From: Pseudomonas sp. CCC3.1
Lineage (GTDB): Bacteria > Pseudomonadota > Gammaproteobacteria > Pseudomonadales > Pseudomonadaceae
Reading direction: 5' to 3'
Length of the DNA: 64,000 nucleotides
Assembly: GCF_034347405.1 (NCBI RefSeq)
Contig: NZ_CP133778.1
Span: forward strand, 3,906,001 to 3,970,000
The stretch's first letter is position 1, and the number at the start of each line of letters is the position of its first letter. Positions 52,727-60,691 of this stretch are shown here, one piece after another. The translations under genes were made by a program, and so were the position numbers. The notes under the pieces are model-generated. The model made no database searches, was not told the origin of the DNA, and worked only from the letters and a program-made list of their open reading frames with translations.

Positions 52727-52739
52727 GCTGAAAGGTGGT

Positions 52740-54017
52740 TTACAAAATGTTCGAGTAGTCCGCTTCGATCCGGTCCAGGCTCAGGTGATTGAGGAAGTTG
52801 GAGAAGCACATCCATGCCGACAACGCGTTCATGTCCCGGAACTGGTCAGGCAAGTACTTGGGTGCAACCACCAAGCCTTCATCGACCAGTTGACGCAGAG
52901 TACGCATGTCTTCAAGGGTGGTCTTACCACAGAACAACAGCGGTACCTGTTCAAGCTTGCCTTTGCGCACGGCCAACTGAATATAGTTGTAAACCATGAT
53001 GAAGCCCTTGAGGTAGGACAAGTCTTTGGTGAATGGCAGACCATTTGGCACCGATCCACGGAAAACCCGGCTCGCGTTGCCATAACTTTCCGGCATTTCG
53101 AACCCTTGCTCGCGGAAGAACTGATACACCTGCATGAAGTCCGCGCCCTGTTCGACCATATGGATCGCGCGGGTACGGTTGGTCAGCTTGCGCAGGCGGC
53201 TCGGGTAGGAGGCAAAGGTGATGATTTCCATCAAGATCGCCAGCCCTTCCTGGGTCACGGTCGAGGATGGCGGGCCTTTGGACAGGAAGGTACAAATCGG
53301 CTGATTCAGGCCATTAAGCGTGGTGCCCACGTGCACCAGCCCTTCGTGAACCTCCAGCGCCCGCACGTCCCGCTCGTTGAACATCGCGTCGGTGCGGATT
53401 TTGATGTAGTCGGCGCCTGCCGCTGCGTCTGCGACGATGCCATCAGACTCAAATACCCGAATGGTTTCTTCGCACTCGCCAAACACTTTGTTCAGACGGC
53501 CTTGCAGCATGTTCACGGCATCTTTGGCGGTCAGGTTTTTGGCTTCGTCCTTGAGGTCGCCGCGCCCATCGATGTTGTCCAGGTAGTCGGACATCATCAG
53601 CCCCAGATCGGCCAAGGTCGGATCACCGGCATGGAATGCGTCGGATGCCGCGCCATACAGTTCCTGGGAAATCAGCCCGAAGTCTTCAGTGCCACGCGCT
53701 TCCAGCATGCGCACCACCATTCGGTATTCCTTGCACATGCGGCGCATAATCTGCCCGACCGGGTTGAACTGCCCCAGTTGCCGGGTGATGTCGCGCTCGA
53801 TGTGCTGAAACTCGGATTTCACCGCATTGGAGTCAAAGGCTAATGGCCGACCCAGGTAGTAGTCGCGATTGACCGCCGGCATTTCCTTGCCCTTGGCCTT
53901 GAGAAACCCCTGACGAATGCTGTCATCCCACTTCACCGCATCCAACACGCGGATCGGAGTTTGTGCCAGCACAATACGGTCTGACAACGTGCGTATCGTG
54001 CGCTGGTAATCGTCCAC
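52740..54017 (-). CDS. QEGLA-motif protein (DUF1704 / MATCAP-type HExxxH zinc peptidase family)
   Basis: 425 residues, soluble. The HExxxH motif H224-E225-G-L-V-H229 is followed by the Q256-E257-G-L-A motif that names the family (flavohemoglobin expression-modulating QEGLA motif protein). In animal MATCAP1/2, of the same DUF1704 family, HExxxH and a Glu in the equivalent position bind zinc and the enzyme is a carboxypeptidase. The residues match, so zinc-peptidase activity is plausible here but no bacterial substrate is known to me. It starts 24 bp after the stop of the small lipoprotein gene and is probably in its operon. Confidence 0.85.
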   Translation of the reverse strand: MDDYQRTIRTLSDRIVLAQTPIRVLDAVKWDDSIRQGFLKAKGKEMPAVNRDYYLGRPLAFDSNAVKSEFQHIERDITRQLGQFNPVGQIMRRMCKEYRMVVRMLEARGTEDFGLISQELYGAASDAFHAGDPTLADLGLMMSDYLDNIDGRGDLKDEAKNLTAKDAVNMLQGRLNKVFGECEETIRVFESDGIVADAAAGADYIKIRTDAMFNERDVRALEVHEGLVHVGTTLNGLNQPICTFLSKGPPSSTVTQEGLAILMEIITFASYPSRLRKLTNRTRAIHMVEQGADFMQVYQFFREQGFEMPESYGNASRVFRGSVPNGLPFTKDLSYLKGFIMVYNYIQLAVRKGKLEQVPLLFCGKTTLEDMRTLRQLVDEGLVVAPKYLPDQFRDMNALSAWMCFSNFLNHLSLDRIEADYSNIL

Positions 54018-54041
54018 CCGCAGTTCCTCGAATAAATGGGT

Positions 54042-54590
54042 TTACTTGGCCGCGCGCTGGTAGCGGGCCACTTCGACAAACACATCCGAATTGGCCGGAT
54101 CGTCGAGGTATGCAAAAACTGTAGCTGATGGACTCTTGATCTGTACGCCCGCCCCTTCAGCCGTTTCGACTGGATCACCGCTCAAGGCCGACTGGCCGAC
54201 CGCTTGCTTGATCTGATCAAGGTCCAGGTCGTAAACCACCAATTCGCCATTGTCGTTCACCTCAAAGCCGTTAAGCGTGTAATTGCCGCCCAATTTGGCA
54301 GGCAACGCCGCCGAGGCATACCAACGGCTGCCATGCCGGGCAACGATAAAGGTGTAACGCTCGCGAGACTTGGGCTCGCCCTTGGGATACACCACCGCCT
54401 CATAGCGCGTTTTGTCGATGGCGCGGATGTTCAGATTACGCGCCTGCCCCCAGGCATCCTTGCTGGTCCATTTACCCAGCACTTGTTTGGGCGCCGGTTG
54501 GGCAACGATCGGGGCTTCTTTAAAGGTCACCAGGCAACCGTTCAACATCAAAAACGACAATGCCATCAGCATTACACGCCAAGCTTTCAT
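54042..54590 (-). CDS. Hypothetical lipoprotein
   Basis: 182 residues. Signal peptide MKAWRVMLMALSFLMLNGC with lipobox LNGC (Cys19). The mature part is a compact, beta-rich domain (KWTSKDAWGQARNLNIRAID, RYTFIVARHGSRWYASAAL). No named family recognised. I chose the ATG at 54590 for the signal peptide, 11 codons inside a longer frame. Upstream of the QEGLA gene by 24 bp. Confidence 0.78.
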   Translation of the reverse strand: MKAWRVMLMALSFLMLNGCLVTFKEAPIVAQPAPKQVLGKWTSKDAWGQARNLNIRAIDKTRYEAVVYPKGEPKSRERYTFIVARHGSRWYASAALPAKLGGNYTLNGFEVNDNGELVVYDLDLDQIKQAVGQSALSGDPVETAEGAGVQIKSPSATVFAYLDDPANSDVFVEVARYQRAAK

Positions 54591-54874
54591 GCCTGCATCC
54601 TTCTGTAAGAGCGGCCAGCACATTGAGTAGGGCCTGATCTTCCATCTGACTGATAATCGCCGTCAACACTTTGGCATGCTGGTGCACTTCAATGTTGCGT
54701 GTTACGTCGATTGCGTAGCAGTTGCCGCAGGCTACGTCCGATTGCGAAGCGATCGTAAAACCAGAGAATGCGCTTTATCTGGCACACCGCGTTAACTGGT
54801 TTTACGACGGCTGCGCCGCCGGACGCAGCCTCGCAAGCTCGACAGCTGCTACGAATGCGTGAACTGCAGGCAAT
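54591..54874. repeat. Gap with degenerate intergenic repeats
   Basis: 284 bp, no gene. It holds two pieces resembling Pseudomonas intergenic repeats: a GTTGCCGCAGGCTACGTCCG stretch (around 54720-54740) and GGCTGCGCCGCCGGACGCAG followed by CCTCGCAAGCTCGACAGCTG (54809-54848), which can fold through GGCTGCG / CGCAGCC. Confidence 0.6.
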
Positions 54875-54902
54875 AAAAAACCGCCTGAATCGGCGGTTTT
54901 TT
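54875..54902 (-). terminator. Intrinsic terminator after lysS
   Basis: AAAAAACCGCC and GGCGGTTTTTT flank a 6-nt loop, 12 bp beyond the lysS stop on the minus strand; the run of T on either strand makes it efficient. Confidence 0.9.
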
Positions 54903-54913
54903 AGGCTGCATCG

Positions 54914-56416
54914 TTACGCTTGTGGGCGCATGTGCGGGAACAGGATCACGTCGCGAATCGACGGGGAGTTGGTCAGCAGCATCACCAGACGGTCGATACC
55001 GATACCTTCACCGGCGGTGGGCGGCATGCCGTATTCCAGGGCACGAACGAAGTCGGCGTCGTAGTGCATGGCTTCGTCGTCGCCCGCGTCCTTGTCAGCC
55101 ACCTGAGCCATGAAGCGCTCAGCCTGGTCTTCCGCGTCGTTCAACTCGGAATAGGCGTTAGCGATTTCACGACCACCGATGAACAGCTCAAAGCGGTCAG
55201 TGACGTTCGGGTTGTCATCGTTACGACGGGCCAGCGGCGACACTTCAAACGGGTACTGGGTAATGAAGTGCGGCTGCTCCAGCTTGTGCTCGACCAGCTC
55301 TTCGAAAATCATCACCTGCAACTTGCCCAGACCTTCAAAGCCCAGCACTTTGGCGCCAGCTTTCTTGGCGATGGCACGTGCCTTGTCGATGTCGTTCAGG
55401 TCGTCAGCGGTCAGCTCAGGGTTGTACTTGAGGATCGAGTCGAACACCGACAGACGCACGAACGGTTCGCCGAAGTGGAAGACCTTGTCGCCGTACGGCA
55501 CGTCAGTCGTGCCCAGAACCAGTTGCGCCAGTTCGCGGAACAGCTCTTCGGTCAGGTCCATGTTGTCTTCGTAATCGGCGTAAGCCTGATAGAACTCCAA
55601 CATGGTGAATTCTGGGTTGTGACGCGTCGAAACGCCTTCGTTACGGAAGTTGCGGTTGATCTCGAACACTTTTTCAAAGCCGCCCACCACCAGACGCTTG
55701 AGGTACAGCTCAGGCGCGATCCGCAGGAACATTTCCATGTCCAGCGCGTTGTGGTGGGTTTCGAACGGCTTGGCTGCCGCGCCGCCCGGAATGGTTTGCA
55801 GCATTGGCGTTTCGACTTCCAGGAAGTCACGCGCCATCAGGAAGTTGCGGATGTGGGCAATCACCTGCGAGCGCACACGGAAGGTGTGGCGCACGTCTTC
55901 GTTAACGATCAGGTCAACGTAACGCTGGCGATAGCGCTGCTCGGTGTCAGTCAGGCCGTGGTGCTTGTCTGGCAGCGGGCGCAGGGATTTGGTCAGCAGA
56001 CGCACGTTGGTCATTTCAACGTACAGGTCGCCTTTGCCGGAACGGGCCAGGGTGCCTTCTGCAGCGATGATGTCGCCCAGGTCCCAGGTTTTGACGGCGG
56101 CCAGGGTTTCTTCTGGCAGGGTTTTACGGTTGACGTAGACCTGGATGCGACCGGTCATGTCCTGAATCACCATGAACGAGCCACGATTAAGCATGATGCG
56201 ACCAGCAACCTTGACCGGGATAGCCGCCTCAGCCAGCTCTTCCTTGGTCTTGTCGGCGTACTTCTTCTGCAGATCTTCGCAGTAGTTGTCGCGACGGAAG
56301 TCATTCGGGAAGGCATTGCCCTTGGCGCGCTCGGCTGCAAGTTTTTCCTTGCGCAGGGCGATCAGGGTGTTTTCTTCCTGTTGCAGGTCTTGCGGGTCGA
56401 GTTGTTGGTCGCTCAT
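54914..56416 (-). CDS. lysS: Lysyl-tRNA synthetase, class II
   Basis: 500 residues. The N-terminal OB-fold anticodon domain (about 60-170) includes VAGRIMLNRGSFMVIQD; the class II catalytic domain follows with motif 1 around FLEVETPMLQ, motif 2 RNFRNEGVSTRHNPEFTMLE (given in part as RNEGVSTRHNPEF) and motif 3 GIGIDRLVMLLT. Length and motifs are canonical. It is the downstream gene of the conserved prfB-lysS pair, with a 114-bp gap. Confidence 0.98.
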   Translation of the reverse strand: MSDQQLDPQDLQQEENTLIALRKEKLAAERAKGNAFPNDFRRDNYCEDLQKKYADKTKEELAEAAIPVKVAGRIMLNRGSFMVIQDMTGRIQVYVNRKTLPEETLAAVKTWDLGDIIAAEGTLARSGKGDLYVEMTNVRLLTKSLRPLPDKHHGLTDTEQRYRQRYVDLIVNEDVRHTFRVRSQVIAHIRNFLMARDFLEVETPMLQTIPGGAAAKPFETHHNALDMEMFLRIAPELYLKRLVVGGFEKVFEINRNFRNEGVSTRHNPEFTMLEFYQAYADYEDNMDLTEELFRELAQLVLGTTDVPYGDKVFHFGEPFVRLSVFDSILKYNPELTADDLNDIDKARAIAKKAGAKVLGFEGLGKLQVMIFEELVEHKLEQPHFITQYPFEVSPLARRNDDNPNVTDRFELFIGGREIANAYSELNDAEDQAERFMAQVADKDAGDDEAMHYDADFVRALEYGMPPTAGEGIGIDRLVMLLTNSPSIRDVILFPHMRPQA

Positions 56417-56530
56417 GTCTTAAAAATTCCATCACAGGTTCGTTGCCCCCGCCTCGCGACGGGGGGTGGCGGGCCTTCAGCGCGCCCTCGGGGCATCGCA
56501 CAGGCTTCGCACTTACGGTTGTTGCGCGCC

Positions 56531-57626
56531 TTACAAGCCTTGTTTCAGGCTGGCGATCAGGTATTCGTCGATGTCGCCGTCGAGCACTTTGTCGCAATCG
56601 CTGCGCTCGATATTGGTACGCAAATCCTTGATACGCGAGGCGTCGAGTACGTACGAGCGGATCTGGTGACCCCAGCCGATGTCAGACTTGGTCTCTTCCA
56701 GGGCTTGGGATGCCGCGTTGCGCTTCTGTACTTCTTGCTCGTAAAGACGTGCCCGCAACATTTTCATCGCGGTGTCTTTGTTCGCATGCTGAGAACGTTC
56801 GTTCTGGCAGCTCACCACGGTGTTCGTCGGAACGTGGGTAATCCGCACGGCCGAGTCAGTGGTGTTTACGTGTTGACCACCCGCACCGGAGGAGCGATAG
56901 GTATCGATCCGCAGGTCTGAAGGGTTGATGTCGATTTCGATGTTGTCGTCGATTTCTGGCGAAACGAACACAGCCGAGAACGAGGTGTGACGACGGTTGC
57001 CCGAATCGTACGGGCTTTTGCGAACCAGACGATGGACGCCAATCTCGGTGCGCAACCAACCAAATGCGTATTCGCCTTTGATATGAACGGTTGCGCCTTT
57101 GATACCGGCCACTTCACCGGCAGACAGTTCCATGATGGTGGCATCGAAGCCGCGCTTGTCAGCCCAACGCAAATACATCCGCAACAGGATATTGGCCCAG
57201 TCTTGCGCTTCGGTACCGCCGGAGCCTGCCTGAATGTCCAGGTAAGCGTTATTGGCGTCCATTTCACCGCTGAACATGCGGCGGAATTCGAGTTTTTCAA
57301 GGGCTTCGCGCAGACGTTCGACTTCAGCAGCGACGTCATCGACAGCGCCCTGGTCTTCTTCCTCGGCGGACATCAACAGCAGGTCCTTGGCATCGGCCAG
57401 GCCCGTGTGCATCTCATCCAGGGTTTCGACGATTTGCGCCAGTTGAGCGCGCTCGCGACCCAGTTCCTGGGCGTACGAAGGGTTGTTCCAGACACTTGGA
57501 TCTTCAAGCTCGCGATTGACTTCGATCAGACGCTCATGCTTTTGATCGTAGTCAAAGATACCCCCGAATAGTTTCGGAGCGCTCTGACAGGTCCTTGATG
57601 CTGTTAAGGATCGGGTTGATTTCCAT
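56531..57626 (-). CDS. prfB: Peptide chain release factor 2, programmed +1 frameshift
   Basis: 364-residue RF2 recognising UAA and UGA. It is split over two frames: 24 codons from the ATG at 57624-57626 (MEINPILNSIKDL...) run to an in-frame TGA at 57552-57554. Before it stands CGGGGGTATCTTTGAC, the classic slippery CUU-UGA-C with an internal Shine-Dalgarno-like GGGGG. A +1 shift joins the main frame at DYDQKHERLIEV. Later SPT-type anticodon mimic and the GGQ loop (SGAGGQHVNTTDSAV) are present. The shift is autoregulatory: low RF2 favours shifting. lysS follows. Confidence 0.97.
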
Positions 57627-58120
57627 GGCTGGCGGCACTCGTAGGCGATTTTTACAAAGCCGGGGAGTATACCGGAAACGTTGGTCGGCAGCAGCCCGCC
57701 TGGCGGGGGGTGGCTGTTGATTTGAACGCCTATTCGTTGTTGCGGTAACGGCCGCTTGGGAACAGCCGACCTGCTTGTGCGCAACCACTCTCCTACACGG
57801 TTTTGGGGTAGCTCTTTGGTCCCTCGGCTTCTTTAGCTCAAGCTGGCGGGCTTGCAATTAGTCCGTATCTAACAACGAAAACAATGAAAAACTCATCAAA
57901 AACAAACCGCCCGTCCGATTTGAGAAAAACAGTGTCTTTTTTTTAAAAAACAAATCTAAAAAACCAACATCCGACAAGAATCACAGTACCTTCAACAAAA
58001 CCTTATCTATCAATAAATTAAAAACAAGAAGTAGCACTTAGCAAAATACCTCCCACACAAAAATGAGAAACAACCTACAACAAGAAAAATAAAATCAACT
58101 ACCGACAACAAACTGCTCAA
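57627..58120. other. AT-rich gap between prfB and the peptide cassette
   Basis: The first about 230 bp have ordinary composition and should include the prfB promoter. From about 57880 the sequence becomes very A/T-rich with poly-A and poly-T runs and continues so into the cassette, a sharp change typical of an island edge. The only small open frame (20 codons at 57885) has no ribosome binding site, and I do not call it. Confidence 0.6.
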
Positions 58121-58149
58121 TTGACATTCAAGGCTCACAGAACTATAAA
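58121..58149 (+). promoter_or_regulatory. Near-consensus sigma70 promoter for the peptide cassette
   Basis: TTGACA (58121-58126), a 17-bp spacer, then TATAAA (58144-58149). It lies 76 bp before the peptide start codon; the only downstream genes are those of the cassette. Strong -35/-10 elements imply high basal transcription. Confidence 0.8.
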
Positions 58150-58224
58150 AACATACACGCTAGATACATTAAGTATTCAAGCGCGTTCATTTACTTCTCA
58201 CCTACTGTTCAGGAGTGTTCCACT

Positions 58225-58344
58225 ATGACGACAGAGAATGATATTGAAATACTCGAAGACTCAGCCTCAGAGATTGAAACCCTTACAGCACTTGTAGAAA
58301 CTGATTATGATGCTGTCGGTGGAAAGACATCTCCAGAGTTCTAA
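58225..58344 (+). CDS. 39-residue acidic peptide, candidate RiPP-type precursor
   Basis: The peptide is MTTENDIEILEDSASEIETL followed by TALVETDYDAVGGKTSPEF. It is strongly acidic, has no Cys and no hydrophobic signal, and has a YDAVGG turn that looks like a double-glycine leader end (Gly32-Gly33), leaving a six-residue tail KTSPEF. An AGGAG site lies 9 bp before the ATG and a near-consensus promoter 76 bp before. It is the first gene of an AT-rich set and is separated from the next by an 11-bp stem-loop. Layout and composition fit a precursor peptide; I recognise no homologue, and the core and any modification are unknown. Confidence 0.72.
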   Translation: MTTENDIEILEDSASEIETLTALVETDYDAVGGKTSPEF

Positions 58345-58355
58345 TTCATCTGCGA

Positions 58356-58383
58356 TGCGAACCTTGATCTGGCAAGGTTCGCA
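58356..58383 (+). promoter_or_regulatory. Perfect 11-bp stem-loop between peptide and downstream genes
   Basis: TGCGAACCTTG and CAAGGTTCGCA with a 6-nt loop, starting 12 bp after the peptide stop. No U-run follows; AAGGAG of the next gene comes 2 bp later. It could stabilise the peptide mRNA or partly stop transcription, making peptide more abundant than enzymes, as in many peptide operons. Confidence 0.75.
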
Positions 58384-58397
58384 CAAGGAGACGTGCA

Positions 58398-58643
58398 ATG
58401 TGCATCAGTTTAAAAAATGACGTTTTTTCGTATTCAAACCTAGGATTCTGTTTTTTCCATAACGGCAATCACTTATTAAAAATAAACAAGAAGACTTTTT
58501 TAAACGCACTCACCAAACCGATTGAAGCTCAGCGAATTATTGATCAATACCCTACATTTTTTACTGCACCTTTTCTAAATGGCGATGGTAAAAGTTATGA
58601 ACAAAGTATTGTCGACTTCTCAAGCGTTCAAGAACAACTCTGA
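58398..58643 (+). CDS. 81-residue unknown protein of the peptide cassette
   Basis: Starts MCISLKNDVFSYSNLGFCFF, then LLKINKKTFLNALTKPIEA and a Phe/Tyr-rich end (YPTFFTAPFLNGDG). An AAGGAG site 7 bp before the ATG supports the start. I recognise no fold; it has two Cys (2, 18) and could be a helper or recognition protein for the peptide. The last 65 bases overlap the following gene in another frame, so the two may be translationally coupled; a frameshift that splits one larger protein is the alternative, though the strong ribosome site argues against it being a mere remnant. Confidence 0.65.
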   Translation: MCISLKNDVFSYSNLGFCFFHNGNHLLKINKKTFLNALTKPIEAQRIIDQYPTFFTAPFLNGDGKSYEQSIVDFSSVQEQL

Positions 58644-59340
58644 AAAGCATACGCCTGAGTTAAAAACAGCGTTAGTCGCCCTTCCTTATGAGGAAGGACC
58701 GCAGAGAATAATGCCACTAGGCTTGCAGAATATATCTGCGTACATCAAGAAAAGCATAAAACAGAAAAAAACCATAACGATATTTGATTATTCCAACCTT
58801 GAAAGCTCTAATATAGAACAACTCGACGATCTCATTCTTTGGAAGCCAGACCTGATAGGTATATCAATCTATAGCAGTCACGTATGTGCCGCTATTCATT
58901 GGGGGCATACTATTCAACAATCACTGCCTGAAAGCTTCATTTTTTGCGGGGGACCACACATCAGCTCAACTCCTTATATATTGGCTTTTGACCAAGGCCA
59001 CGCGCTGACTCTAGTTTTTGAGCAGTTCCCCTTGCGAGCACGTCATTACAACAATATAGCAAAGGGCGCTCATGCATTATTTAAACGCGCTGTTGCAACA
59101 TTGAATACTCCCTTTTACGCTGAGCTTCTAGAGTACGAAGACGCCCAAAACGTGCACGCGCTTCCCGGCGCCATGTACACGACTGAACAACCGAAAAAAG
59201 GGCACTCTATAATAGTGCCCTACGACTTAGAATCTTTTTATACCAGCTTGTTATTTTACGGCAGAGCTTCAGCCCCAGCATTTTTATACCAACAGCTAGC
59301 ACCCGAGCCTGGGACAACATACAAGATACTCTCACGATGA
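58579..59340 (+). CDS. Cobalamin-binding-domain-like protein without a radical-SAM domain
   Basis: 253 residues (possible starts 58579, 58585 or 58597; the last gives 247). About 25-150 resembles the Rossmann B12-binding domain of B12-radical-SAM enzymes: TALVALPYEEGPQRIMPLGL at the first strand, LWKPDLIGISIYS at the third, FIFCGGPHISSTP at the fourth. The late GVxYR-like piece is HALPGAMYTTEQPKKG. The CxxxCxxC radical-SAM half is missing: after YGRASAPAF the protein ends within 25 residues, so it is a stand-alone or decayed domain. It overlaps the next gene by 4 bp (ATGA), which argues for a maintained operon, not decay. Confidence 0.65.
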   Translation: MAMVKVMNKVLSTSQAFKNNSEKHTPELKTALVALPYEEGPQRIMPLGLQNISAYIKKSIKQKKTITIFDYSNLESSNIEQLDDLILWKPDLIGISIYSSHVCAAIHWGHTIQQSLPESFIFCGGPHISSTPYILAFDQGHALTLVFEQFPLRARHYNNIAKGAHALFKRAVATLNTPFYAELLEYEDAQNVHALPGAMYTTEQPKKGHSIIVPYDLESFYTSLLFYGRASAPAFLYQQLAPEPGTTYKILSR

Positions 59341-60596
59341 AGGCCACCCAACTCATTGGCCGCTCAGACGCAATGTATTGCGGTATTGCCATGGCAGTCA
59401 CCATACTGGAACTTGCTCTCATCGCGACCAACCCACAGCTAGGTGCTTATGCATTAGAAATAGCACTATTATTACAGCTAACTATTTCTGCCTCACTAGA
59501 GTTTTACGCTGGAGCCGCCTTATGTTTCTATATCGGCATTGGTAAAACCATGCTGGTGGGTTTTATGCTTAAACTGGCGAGTGCCATAAGCTTCCTAATA
59601 GGCTTCTATTTATCTTACCAAGACTTTTTTACATCAACTTGGTGTTTTTTAGTGGCTGCATTTACCTTGGACGCTATTGGCACAGGCTGTTTAAAGTCTA
59701 CGTTCCGTCCGACTTACAATCGAATCCATTTAACCTTGACAGGAGAAAATGCAAACTTCGCAATCATAGCCTTTAGCTTTTTGACACTGCGCCTTCTACT
59801 GCCTTTTACTCTGCTACTTTTTGCAAGCTATGTTTTGAGCTTTTGGCGATCGCCGTACACAGCAATGGCCATTTTCTTAATGATCATTCTGTGCCGATCC
59901 ATTCAGCTTTTTTATGCTCATCACGACCTGAAACACACCCAAGTTTTATTTAAACCCAAACAACACATCCACCTACTTTCACTGAGTAGACTGTTCAACG
60001 CTTACCAACGAAACCCAACGGCTTTTTATGGTTTTCTAACTGGAAATTTATTTGAATCAATCATCCTCATGTACGCTATTGGGCTACTGTATCAGTACAA
60101 ATATCTCTTGAAATTACCTGATTTTTTGTCTTGGCTTGGCAGTTCAATGATAGCCTTTTCACTGTATTTAATTTCCATTATTATCGGCGGTGGATTATTG
60201 CTAAAAACCATAAAAAACACACTACCAAAATCTTTGGCTTTTATTTTCTTCAGCCTGACACTCTCAAGTTCCCTCTGGCTAACACTAGACACCAAGGACC
60301 AAAGCTTATTCTATGCACTGACGGTATTTAGCTTTTCGGGCGTGATCATTGGCTTAATCTTGACCAGACTATCGATAAACTTAATCTTAAAAGATTCGAG
60401 CGATTTAGAGGCTGTGGATTTTTTTCTTTTAGTTGAAGTCGTTACCACTTTTTGCATTATTGGAATTGCCGCTGTCGCCGCCTTCTTTTTTGGTCCTGAC
60501 GGCTTAATCAAAGGCTTCGGCTTCGGCATAACTTTTACCCTGCTTATTTATTTCTTTCGCTTATACAAAAGACAAAAACAAGTCATCCGACAGTAA
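59337..60596 (+). CDS. MFS-like multi-pass membrane protein, putative exporter
   Basis: 419 residues, about 10-12 hydrophobic helices from residue 12 to 405. The loop after the second helix is FYIGIGKTMLVGFMLKLAS, a weak echo of MFS motif A, and the region around 115-145 (LDAIGTGCLKSTFRPTYNRI) resembles the helix 4-5 loop of MFS exporters. There is no ATP-binding domain and no C39 peptidase. The ATG overlaps the upstream stop (ATGA). AT-rich like the rest of the cassette. Probable role is export of, or immunity to, the peptide product; family placement is uncertain. Confidence 0.7.
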   Translation: MKATQLIGRSDAMYCGIAMAVTILELALIATNPQLGAYALEIALLLQLTISASLEFYAGAALCFYIGIGKTMLVGFMLKLASAISFLIGFYLSYQDFFTSTWCFLVAAFTLDAIGTGCLKSTFRPTYNRIHLTLTGENANFAIIAFSFLTLRLLLPFTLLLFASYVLSFWRSPYTAMAIFLMIILCRSIQLFYAHHDLKHTQVLFKPKQHIHLLSLSRLFNAYQRNPTAFYGFLTGNLFESIILMYAIGLLYQYKYLLKLPDFLSWLGSSMIAFSLYLISIIIGGGLLLKTIKNTLPKSLAFIFFSLTLSSSLWLTLDTKDQSLFYALTVFSFSGVIIGLILTRLSINLILKDSSDLEAVDFFLLVEVVTTFCIIGIAAVAAFFFGPDGLIKGFGFGITFTLLIYFFRLYKRQKQVIRQ

Positions 60597-60603
60597 CTAC
60601 CGA

Positions 60604-60651
60604 AGGCTGCGATCTTTTGCTTTTAAAGTAAAACTCAAAAGATTGCAGCCT
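60604..60651. repeat. REP-like inverted repeat, AGGCTGCGATCTTTTG family
   Basis: AGGCTGCGATCTTTTG and CAAAAGATTGCAGCCT arms (one mismatch, 16-bp loop) in the convergent gap between the membrane protein and wspR genes; marks the right edge of the AT-rich cassette. Confidence 0.85.
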
Positions 60652-60691
60652 TTGTTCATCGGCAACTCCGCATTGCGTGGCGTGTGCGTCG

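Noticed and set aside
57885..57947. 20-codon open frame (MKNSSKTNRPSDLRKTVSFF) upstream of the peptide cassette
   Set aside because: No ribosome binding site or promoter in front, and it lies in poly-A/T DNA where such frames occur by chance. Its GG-less, basic composition does not resemble the peptide at 58225.
58398..59340. One frameshifted gene instead of two overlapping ones
   Set aside because: The 81-residue frame has its own strong ribosome site and Met, and neither half shows a domain cut at the overlap. I cannot exclude it without homologues, so both are listed separately.
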